Part shown: in pieces, positions 58,356 through 64,000 of the stretch
How positions within the stretch are numbered: position 1 is the first letter of the stretch
Layout of the letters: each line of letters begins with the position of its first letter
Source of the DNA: Amycolatopsis jiangsuensis
Lineage (GTDB): Bacteria; Actinomycetota; Actinomycetes; Mycobacteriales; Pseudonocardiaceae
Assembly: GCF_014204865.1 (NCBI RefSeq)
Contig: NZ_JACHMG010000001.1
Location: forward strand, 5,234,501-5,298,500
Length of the DNA: 64,000 bases
Direction: 5' to 3'
Notes under the pieces: model-generated
Databases searched by the model: none
Told to the model about the DNA's origin: nothing
What the model saw: only the letters and a program-made list of their open reading frames with translations
Program-made: the position numbers and the translations under genes

Positions 58356-59546
58356 TCAGTCGCGGCCGAGCAGGTAGTGCCCGAAGTGCGGCACGGTGAA
58401 GGCGATCTGCCCGCGTTCGGCGGAGTAGACCAATCCCTTCTTCATTAAGCTGTCCCGTGCCGGCGACAGTGAGGAAGGCTTGCGTCCCAGGTACACGGCC
58501 ACATCGGCGGTGCCGGCAGCCTCGTCCCGGCCCTGGGTCAGTTCGGCCATCGCCAGCAGGTACTCGCGTTCGGCCGGCGTCGCCCGCTCGTAGCGGGAGC
58601 CGAAGAACCCGACGGCCAGCTCGGATTCCGCCTCGGGCGCGGCCACCTGTACGTCCTTGACGGTGATCGGATCGTCCGGCGCCGCGTCCCAGGCGGCCTT
58701 GCCGTAGGCCTGGATGAAGTAGGGATAGCCGCCGGACACGTCGAACAGCGCGTCCAGTGCCTCCGGCTCGATGCCCGCCTCCTCGCGTTCGATCGGCGCG
58801 AGCACGGCGACGTCGGCGTCCGCGCGGTCGAGCCGGTCGATGCGGGCGTAGCGGAAAAGCCGTTCGGAGTAGGACTTCGACGCCGACAGCACCGCGGGCA
58901 CGTGCGGGAGCCCCGCCCCGACGACGACCAGCGGCGCCCCGGACTGCGACAACTCGTGGCACGCCGCGCACAGCGCCGAGACGTCGTCCGGCTGCAGGTC
59001 CTGGATCTCGTCGATCAGCAGCGCCACGCCGGTGCCCACGTCCGCGGCCAGCTCGGCGACGTCGGTGAACAGCTCGACCAGGTCGATCTCGATGTCGCCG
59101 GAATCGGCCCTGCCCTGCGTCGCGGGGGCGTCGATACCGGGCTGCCAGCGGTCCCGCAGCTTCGCGTCCGGCTTGCTCGCCTTCAGCGCGAACGCCTTCA
59201 GCACCCCGAGCACTGCCTCCACCCGGTCCGGCGCGCGGTGGCGGACCGCGAGATCCCGGATCGCCCGATGCAACGCCGCGGACAGCGGACGGCGCAGCTC
59301 CGCGTCCGGCCGGGCCTCGATCTTCCCCGCTCCCCAGCCACGCCGGACGGCCATCGAACGCAGCTCGCCCAGCAGTACGGTTTTGCCGACGCCACGCAGG
59401 CCGGTGAGCACGAGGCTGCGTTCCGGGCGCCCCCGCGCCACCCGTTCGAGCACCACCTCGAACGCCTTCAGCTCACGCTCCCGCCCGGCCAGCTCCGGCG
59501 GGCGCTGCCCGGCGCCGGGCGCGAACGGATTGCGGATGGGGTCCAC
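58356..59546 (-). CDS. AAA-type ATP-binding protein
   Basis: The 396-residue ATPase starts at GTG 59546 (MDPIRNPFAPGAGQRPPELAGRERE). It has Walker A TGLRGVGKTVLL (about 49-57), Walker B VALLIDEIQDL (about 172), a sensor-1-like VVGAGLP, then a winged-helix-like C-terminal domain (about 305-390, LTQGRDEAAGTADVAVYLGRK). Orc1/Cdc6-like or STAND-type ATPases share this layout. No partner gene is adjacent. TACGGT (59553-59558) is 6 nt before the start. The upstream region holds a perfect 37-bp tandem repeat. Confidence 0.8.
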   Translation of the reverse strand: MDPIRNPFAPGAGQRPPELAGRERELKAFEVVLERVARGRPERSLVLTGLRGVGKTVLLGELRSMAVRRGWGAGKIEARPDAELRRPLSAALHRAIRDLAVRHRAPDRVEAVLGVLKAFALKASKPDAKLRDRWQPGIDAPATQGRADSGDIEIDLVELFTDVAELAADVGTGVALLIDEIQDLQPDDVSALCAACHELSQSGAPLVVVGAGLPHVPAVLSASKSYSERLFRYARIDRLDRADADVAVLAPIEREEAGIEPEALDALFDVSGGYPYFIQAYGKAAWDAAPDDPITVKDVQVAAPEAESELAVGFFGSRYERATPAEREYLLAMAELTQGRDEAAGTADVAVYLGRKPSSLSPARDSLMKKGLVYSAERGQIAFTVPHFGHYLLGRD

Positions 59547-59552
59547 TCTGTC

Positions 59553-59558
59553 ACCGTA
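59553..59558 (-). promoter_or_regulatory. -10 hexamer of leaderless ATPase gene
   Basis: TACGGT on the minus strand lies 6 nt before GTG 59546. Confidence 0.6.
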
Positions 59559-59583
59559 TCGGGTTGTCTAGTCCCCGCCCGAT

Positions 59584-59657
59584 ATTCCGCCATACCGCGC
59601 TAGCCGTGTCGTCCATGCTCATTCCGCCATACCGCGCTAGCCGTGTCGTCCATGCTC
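59584..59657. repeat. Perfect 37-bp tandem direct repeat
   Basis: Copies 59584-59620 and 59621-59657 are identical and adjacent. Each contains GCGCTAGCCG. They lie 38-111 nt upstream of the leaderless ATPase gene, in the gap before the MerR gene's end. Confidence 0.85.
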
Positions 59658-59782
59658 CGGACGCCGGCCGGACCTTCGCCGACCGCGGGTCGTTCGGCGC
59701 CGGCGCGCAGGGCCGTTCGCGAGGGATGGCCGGGTCTGCAGCCCCGTCCATCCCTACCCCCAGCGATCATTCCGACGGAACA

Positions 59783-60532
59783 TCAGTCGCCCAGGTTCCG
59801 CTCCGCGTAGATCTTCATCGCGTCGCGGATGTATTCCGCAGTGCCGGTCCCGTGCTGCTCGTCGTAGGCGCCGTAGCGTGGGTCGTCCACGTACAGCTGG
59901 CCCAGGCCGGCGAAGTAGCCCTTCGACACCGTCCAGACGGCCGGGTTGAGCCACTCGTGCAGCCGCCGGGTCACGGACTGGGTCTCGTCCGAACCCGCGT
60001 CGTGGCCGGCCTCGCGAGCGCTCGCGAAGGCCGCGGCGATGTCCGCCTGCTCCTGCTGGTGCGCCTGCTTTTCGGCAGCCGACAGCGAACGCCACCACTC
60101 GTCGCCCTTGCGGTAGGCCTCCGCGCCCCATCGGCGTGTGACCTCCTCCTGGTGCCGCGTGTGGTCGAACCCGTCGAAGACTTCCTCTGCCATCAGTTGT
60201 TCACCTCCCTTCAGCTTCCGCACCGTGGTCCGGACGGAATCGATCTGCCTGTCGAGCCGCCGCCGCTCCTGTTCGAGCAGCTCGAGGTGCTTCTCGAGGG
60301 CCGTCGCACTGTCGCGCTGGCCGTCGAGCACTTCGGCGATCGCCGGCAGTCCCAGGCCCAGTTCGCGCAGCAGCAGGATCCGCTGCAGCCGGACGAGCGA
60401 CTGCTCGTCGTAGTAGCGGTACCCGTTGCCGCCGATCCGCGTCGGCGGCAGGAGCCCCACGGCGTCGTAGTGCCGCAGGGTCCGGCTCGTCGTGCCCGCG
60501 GACCGGGCGATGTCCTGGATCGACCACTCCAT
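59783..60532 (-). CDS. TipA-type MerR-family transcriptional regulator
   Basis: The 249-residue regulator starts at ATG 60532 after AGGAGG. The N-terminal MerR winged HTH (MEWSIQDIARSAGTTSRTLRHYDAVGLLPP) and recognition region GYRYYDEQ are followed by a coiled coil (about 75-110) and a TipAS antibiotic-binding domain (about 125-249, with RWGAEAYRKGDEWWRSLS and WTVSKGYFAGLGQLYV). TipA proteins bind thiopeptides and other compounds and activate efflux or resistance genes. It has its own MerR-type promoter immediately upstream, so it is autoregulated. Confidence 0.92.
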   Translation of the reverse strand: MEWSIQDIARSAGTTSRTLRHYDAVGLLPPTRIGGNGYRYYDEQSLVRLQRILLLRELGLGLPAIAEVLDGQRDSATALEKHLELLEQERRRLDRQIDSVRTTVRKLKGGEQLMAEEVFDGFDHTRHQEEVTRRWGAEAYRKGDEWWRSLSAAEKQAHQQEQADIAAAFASAREAGHDAGSDETQSVTRRLHEWLNPAVWTVSKGYFAGLGQLYVDDPRYGAYDEQHGTGTAEYIRDAMKIYAERNLGD

Positions 60533-60553
60533 CCCGACCTCCTGACGCCTTCG

Positions 60554-60584
60554 ACGATAGAAGTTGACGCTACGTCAAGGTCAA
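60554..60584 (-). promoter_or_regulatory. MerR-type promoter with 19-bp spacer
   Basis: Reading the minus strand, TTGACC (-35, 60579-60584), a 19-bp spacer and TATCGT (-10, 60554-60559). The spacer contains the palindrome TTGACG-TAG-CGTCAA (60564-60578). Over-long spacers with a central dyad are the hallmark of promoters activated by MerR proteins. Confidence 0.85.
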
Positions 60585-60645
60585 GCCCGACAACGCCGGA
60601 CTTCGGTAGTCTCGTATCCAGGAATCTAGGGTTTTCCCGATAGTT

Positions 60646-60657
60646 CACTAGCGAGTG
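60646..60657 (+). promoter_or_regulatory. Candidate operator before DoxX gene (ACTAGCGAGT core)
   Basis: CACT-AGCG-AGTG is a perfect palindrome around the core ACTAGCGAGT. The same 10-bp core lies at the centre of the fabG4/thiolase operator. Confidence 0.5.
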
Positions 60658-60741
60658 TTAGCCCGGTTTGGCGACGAGCCGGACGGGCATCCGGGGTTGT
60701 AGGTTCTCGGAAAGGGCACCACAGATCAGAGAGGCGGGACC

Positions 60742-61245
60742 GTGATTCTGCGTCGGGTGGCACGTCCACTGCTCGCGTCGATCTTCATCCTCGGCGGGAT
60801 CGGCACCTTCCGGGACATCCAGGGACACGCGAAGGTTGCCGAGCCGTTTCTCACCGATGCCTTCGACAAGGCAAGCGGGTTGGTGCCGGAGCAGGTACCC
60901 CGCGATCCGGCCACCCTGGTGCGGATCGACGCCGGGGTGAAGATCGGTGCCGGCGTCGCACTGGCCGTGGGCAAGGCCCCGAGGCTGGCCGCGCTCGCCC
61001 TGCTCGGCACGCTCGTGCCGACCACGCTCGCCGGGCACCGGTTCTGGGAGGCGAAGGACCCCGAGACCAAGGCCGGCGAGCAGGTGCAGTTCGTCAAGAA
61101 CGTCAGCCTGGCCGGCGGCCTGCTGCTGGCCGCGAGCGACACCGCAGGCAAGCCGTCACTCGGCTGGCGGGCCCGCCGAGCCGCGAAGAAGACCGGAAAG
61201 CGAGCCGAAAAGCTGAGCAAGAAAGCCGAGAAGTCCCTCAGCTGA
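60742..61245 (+). CDS. DoxX-family membrane protein
   Basis: The 167-residue protein starts at GTG 60742 after GAGAGG. Four hydrophobic segments are seen (about 10-25, 72-90, 92-110 and 126-142), with the DoxX opening RRVARPLLASIFILGGIGTFRD and the block DAGVKIGAGVALAVGKAPRLAALAL. The C-terminal 30 residues are Lys/Arg-rich (ARRAAKKTGKRAEKLSKKAEKSLS). DoxX proteins are redox- or thiol-stress-linked membrane proteins. A palindrome shared with the fatty-acid genes lies upstream, hinting at common control. Confidence 0.88.
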   Translation: MILRRVARPLLASIFILGGIGTFRDIQGHAKVAEPFLTDAFDKASGLVPEQVPRDPATLVRIDAGVKIGAGVALAVGKAPRLAALALLGTLVPTTLAGHRFWEAKDPETKAGEQVQFVKNVSLAGGLLLAASDTAGKPSLGWRARRAAKKTGKRAEKLSKKAEKSLS

Positions 61246-61260
61246 CCCCGGCTGTACCGC

Positions 61261-61303
61261 CGTGTAGGCCGCCTTCAGGAGACTACTGAAGGCGGCCTAC
61301 ACG
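61261..61303. terminator. Long hairpin between converging DoxX and thiolase genes
   Basis: The perfect 18-bp arms 61261-61278 and 61286-61303 have a 7-nt loop. The left part GCCGTGTAGGCCGCC (61259-61273) resembles that of the hairpin after ino1. Confidence 0.75.
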
Positions 61304-61368
61304 TGGTGACGGGACGTGCGCGTCGGTGGCGAATTCCCAGGCGACGTGCCTCGCCGAACGGGTGAAAG

Positions 61369-62658
61369 TTACTTCTCCAGGATCGCGGTCACGCCTTGGC
61401 CGCCGGCTGCGCAGATGGAGATCAGCCCGCGGCCGGAACCCTTCTCGTGCAGCAGTTTCGCGAGCGTCGCCACGATCCGGCCGCCGGTCGCGGCGAACGG
61501 GTGGCCGGCCGCCAGCGACGAGCCGTGCACGTTCAGCTTGGCCCGGTCGATCGGGCCCAGCGGCGCGTCCAGTCCCAGCTTCTCCTTGGCGAACGCCGGG
61601 TCCTCCCACGCCTTGAGCGTGGCCAGCACCTGCGAGGCGAACGCCTCGTGGATCTCGTAGAAGTCGAAGTCCTGCAGCGAAAGTCCCGCTCGCTCCAGCA
61701 TCCGTGGCACTGCGTAGGCGGGCGCCATCAGCAGTCCCTCGTCCCCGTGCACGTAGTCGACGGCCGCGGTCTGGCTGAAGGTGAGGTAGGCCAGCACCGG
61801 CAGCTTGTGCGCCTTGGCCCAGGCGTCCGTCGCGAGCAGCACGGTGGACGCGCCGTCGGTCAGCGGGGTCGAGTTGCCCGCGGTCATGGTCCCGTCCGCG
61901 CCGCCGTACACCGGCTTGAGCTTGGCGAGCTTCTCGACACTCGAGTCCGGCCGGAGGTTCTGGTCGCGCGCGAGCTTGAGGTACGGGGTGACCAGGTCGT
62001 CGAAGAATCCGCGGTCGTAGGCGGCGGCGAGGTTGCGGTGGCTGGCCGCGGCCAGCTCGTCCTGCGCCTCGCGCGCGACGTCCCAGACCTTCGCGGTGAG
62101 CGCGGCGTGCTCCCCCATCGACAGCCCGGTGCGCGGTTCGGAGTTGCGCGGAATCTCCGGCACGATGTGCCCCGGACGGAGCTTCGCGACGAGCTTGAGC
62201 CGGTCGGGCAGGGTCTTCGCGGCGTTGAGCTGCACGAGGATCTGCCGCAGGTCCGGGTTCACCGCGAGCGGGGCGTCACTCGTGGTGTCCACGCCGCCGG
62301 CGATCGCCGAATCGATTTCCCCGAGTGCGATCTTGTGGGCGACGTTGAGCACGGCCTGCAGTCCCGTACCGCAGGCCATCTGCACGTCGGACGCCGGCGT
62401 CGCGGGCGAGAGCCTGCTGCCCAGCACACTTTCGCGGGCCAGGTTGAAGTCCTTCGAGTGCTTGAGCACCGCACCCGCGGCGACCTCGCCGATCACCTCG
62501 TCCTGCAGGGAGAACCGGCTGATCAGCCCGTCCAGCGCGGCGGTGAACATGTCCTGGTTCGAAGCCCTGGCGTAGGGCCCGTTCGACCGCGCGAACGGGA
62601 TCCGGTTCCCGCCGACGATCGCGACCTTCCGCACCGCGGGGGTCTTCCTGGTCGCCAT
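61369..62658 (-). CDS. Acetyl-CoA C-acyltransferase (FadA2-like thiolase)
   Basis: The 429-residue thiolase starts at ATG 62658 (AGAGG 8 nt before); GTG 62667 has no spacing for a ribosome site. Motifs: active-site Cys in MACGTGLQAVLNVAH, NGTP-like TAGNSTPLTDGAS, the His block YEIHEAFA, GSSLAAGHPFAATGG (GHP) and C-terminal ISICAAGGQG (the second Cys). Thiolases cleave or form 3-ketoacyl-CoA. It resembles Rv0243 (FadA2), which is also divergent from fabG4, so a role in lipid degradation or turnover is likely. Confidence 0.93.
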   Translation of the reverse strand: MATRKTPAVRKVAIVGGNRIPFARSNGPYARASNQDMFTAALDGLISRFSLQDEVIGEVAAGAVLKHSKDFNLARESVLGSRLSPATPASDVQMACGTGLQAVLNVAHKIALGEIDSAIAGGVDTTSDAPLAVNPDLRQILVQLNAAKTLPDRLKLVAKLRPGHIVPEIPRNSEPRTGLSMGEHAALTAKVWDVAREAQDELAAASHRNLAAAYDRGFFDDLVTPYLKLARDQNLRPDSSVEKLAKLKPVYGGADGTMTAGNSTPLTDGASTVLLATDAWAKAHKLPVLAYLTFSQTAAVDYVHGDEGLLMAPAYAVPRMLERAGLSLQDFDFYEIHEAFASQVLATLKAWEDPAFAKEKLGLDAPLGPIDRAKLNVHGSSLAAGHPFAATGGRIVATLAKLLHEKGSGRGLISICAAGGQGVTAILEK

Positions 62659-62689
62659 GACGTCCACCTCTCTGAGTCGTCCCTTTCAC

Positions 62690-62719
62690 ACTGTAACCTA
62701 CTAGCGAGTAGGTTAGACT
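62690..62719. promoter_or_regulatory. Shared operator of the thiolase/fabG4 divergent promoters
   Basis: TAACCTAC and its complement GTAGGTTA flank the 6-nt spacer TAGCGA (62694-62715), a TetR-type perfect dyad. TACAGT (minus, 62690-62695) and TAGACT (plus, 62714-62719) are -10 hexamers at its two edges, so one bound dimer would cover both promoters. Confidence 0.75.
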
Positions 62720-62752
62720 GCGACGTGACGCAGACTGCACGGGAGGCACGTA

Positions 62753-64000
62753 ATGGCGGACAGGTATCAGCAGTTCACGAAAACCCCGGTCGGGAAGTTC
62801 GTGGTGCCCAAGCTCGGCCTGCCGAATCCCGCCACGTTGCGTCGGTACCGCCCTGGTCAGCCCGCACTCGAGGGTCCCGCACTTCTCGGCGCGGCGCCCG
62901 GCGGACGGCTGGAGAAGACCGTGAAGGCGCAGCTGGCCGCCGCCGGGATCGAGGTCCTCGCCGCGCCGGCCGACCGGCACGCGGCGCTCGTTTTCGACGC
63001 GACCGGAGTGAAGGACCCGGCGCAGCTGCGTGAGGTGTACCGGTTCTTCCACCCGGTGATCCGCAAGATCGGCTCGTGCGGCCGGGTGGTCGTGCTGGGC
63101 ACCCCGCCGGAGCTGGCCGAAGGCCGGGAGCGGATCGCGCAGCGGGCGCTGGAAGGGTTCGTGCGCTCGGTCGGCAAGGAGTTGAAGCGCGGCGCGACGG
63201 CGCAGCTGGTGTACGTGGCCGAAGGCGCCGAGGAGGCGAGCGAATCGACGCTCCGGTTCCTGCTCTCGGCGAAGTCGGCGTTCGTGGACGCGCAGGTGAT
63301 CCGCGTCGGCACGCACCTCAAGACCGCGCCGGTCCCGGCGAACTGGGAAAAGCCGCTCGAGGGCAAGGTCGCGCTGGTCACCGGCGCGTCCCGCGGGATC
63401 GGCGCGGCGATCGCCGAAACGCTGGCCCGCGACGGGGCGCACGTGGTCGCGCTCGACATCCCGGCGCAGGGCGGTGACCTGTCCACAGTGGCCAATCGCG
63501 TCGGCGGTTCCGCACTGCAGCTGGACATCACCGCCGCGGACGCGCCGGAGAAGCTGGCCGGCTACCTGACCAAGCGCCACGGCGGCGTTGACGTGGTCGT
63601 GCACAACGCCGGCATCACCCGCGACAAGACCCTCGGCAACATGACCGAGGCAGGCTGGGACGCGGTGCTCACCGTGAATCTGGCCGCGCAGCTGGCGGTG
63701 AACGACACGCTGCTCGGCGACAAGGTGCTCAACGAGAACGGCCGCATCGTCGGGGTCTCCTCGATCGCGGGCATCGCCGGCAACGTCGGCCAGACGAACT
63801 ACGGCACGTCGAAGGCGGGCGTGATCGGCATGGTGAACGTCGGCGCGCCGCAGCTCGCCGAGTACGGCGGCACGATCAACGCGGTCGCCCCCGGTTTCAT
63901 CGAGACCAAGATGACCGCCGCCGTCCCGCTGTTCATCCGTGAGGCCGGGCGGCGGCTGTCGAGCCTCGGCCAGGGCGGACTGCCGGTGGACGTCGCCGAA
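62753..64000 (+). CDS. fabG4: FabG4-like high-molecular-weight 3-oxoacyl-reductase (3' end beyond window)
   Basis: 416 codons are visible from ATG 62753 (GGGAGG upstream) with no stop before the right edge. The N-terminal 200 residues form a FabG4-specific flavodoxin-like half (VVLGTPPELAEGRERIAQRAL, KSAFVDAQVIRVGTH). The second half is the catalytic SDR: TGASRGIGAAIAE near 208, VVHNAGITRDK, VSSIAGIAGNVGQTNYGTSKAG (Ser, Tyr and Lys) and INAVAPGFIETKM. This two-domain layout matches Rv0242c, which is divergent from fadA2 as here. It reduces 3-ketoacyl substrates with NAD(P)H. Confidence 0.93.
   Translation, partial: MADRYQQFTKTPVGKFVVPKLGLPNPATLRRYRPGQPALEGPALLGAAPGGRLEKTVKAQLAAAGIEVLAAPADRHAALVFDATGVKDPAQLREVYRFFHPVIRKIGSCGRVVVLGTPPELAEGRERIAQRALEGFVRSVGKELKRGATAQLVYVAEGAEEASESTLRFLLSAKSAFVDAQVIRVGTHLKTAPVPANWEKPLEGKVALVTGASRGIGAAIAETLARDGAHVVALDIPAQGGDLSTVANRVGGSALQLDITAADAPEKLAGYLTKRHGGVDVVVHNAGITRDKTLGNMTEAGWDAVLTVNLAAQLAVNDTLLGDKVLNENGRIVGVSSIAGIAGNVGQTNYGTSKAGVIGMVNVGAPQLAEYGGTINAVAPGFIETKMTAAVPLFIREAGRRLSSLGQGGLPVDVAE

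Noticed and set aside
59551..59751. 66-codon minus-strand frame across the 37-bp repeat
   Set aside because: The repeat shifts the frame between copies and there is no ribosome site; the repeat is better seen as non-coding.
1..64000. CRISPR arrays, transposases, prophage genes or rRNA
   Set aside because: I found no regularly spaced repeats, no transposase or phage-type proteins and no rRNA-like sequence.

Overview
The window is very GC-rich DNA from a mycelial actinomycete of the Pseudonocardiaceae, most likely Amycolatopsis or a close relative. This is an inference from gene content, not a measured identity. The evidence is near-collinearity with the Mycobacterium tuberculosis Rv0046c-Rv0056 block (ino1, PadR regulator, DUF5318, ponA, GT87 glycosyltransferase, rpsF-ssb-rpsR-rplI), an AftB-type arabinofuranosyltransferase, IniA/IniC-type dynamins, an F420-type oxidoreductase, GTP-dependent PEP carboxykinase and a FabG4/FadA2-like divergent pair. 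There is no sign of a prophage, transposase, CRISPR array, rRNA or tRNA. The window reads as conserved chromosome with a few accessory spots.

Layout. 1-1859 (minus): a small secretion-associated operon (PE-like protein, DUF3558 lipoprotein, WXG/PPE-like protein running off the left edge). 2158-3790 (minus): rpsF-ssb-rpsR-rplI. 3903-6751 (minus): three tandem paralogous secreted, C-terminally anchored proteins, of which only the middle one keeps an LPXTG motif. 6861-11533: endonuclease IV, a GT87 mannosyltransferase, and a divergent ROK regulator/Gfo-Idh oxidoreductase pair. 11617-17308 (minus): two tandem class A penicillin-binding proteins. 17382-19736: DUF5318, PadR regulator, ino1. 19818-23211: methyltransferase, HAD phosphatase, MarR/MFS pair. 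23372-29398: PhoX phosphatase, SdrD-B-domain surface protein, AftB, SDR. 29478-42088: amidohydrolase and two similar two-component-system plus ABC-transporter modules, with trmB and a hypothetical gene between them. 42217-47537: an ini-like cluster (IniC-like dynamin, unknown protein, GrpE-like protein, IniA-like dynamin, DxDxDG-repeat protein). 47898-53553: pckG, LLM oxidoreductase, ABC pair, an EndoU-nuclease/MafI-like fusion, XRE regulator. 53870-57683: MctP-type permease with its DUF3311 partner, ceramidase-like protein, AhpD-like protein, zinc-ribbon protein. 57945-64000: a ~50-residue protein, AAA ATPase, TipA-type MerR regulator, DoxX protein, and divergent thiolase/FabG4 genes (FabG4 runs off the right edge).

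Functional themes. Much of the window serves the cell envelope: peptidoglycan polymerisation, arabinogalactan capping, mannosylation, inositol phosphate for phosphatidylinositol-type lipids, membrane-remodelling dynamins, surface-anchored proteins and envelope-stress-type two-component/ABC modules.

Regulation. Sixteen genes have a TANNNT hexamer exactly 6-7 nt before the start codon and no Shine-Dalgarno sequence, the signature of leaderless transcripts. Several operators can be read directly: a MerR-type 19-bp-spacer promoter, MarR and PadR palindromes, a shared ACTAGCGAGT core before the DoxX and FabG4/thiolase genes, and a 15-bp inverted repeat containing DnaA-box sequences before the XRE gene.
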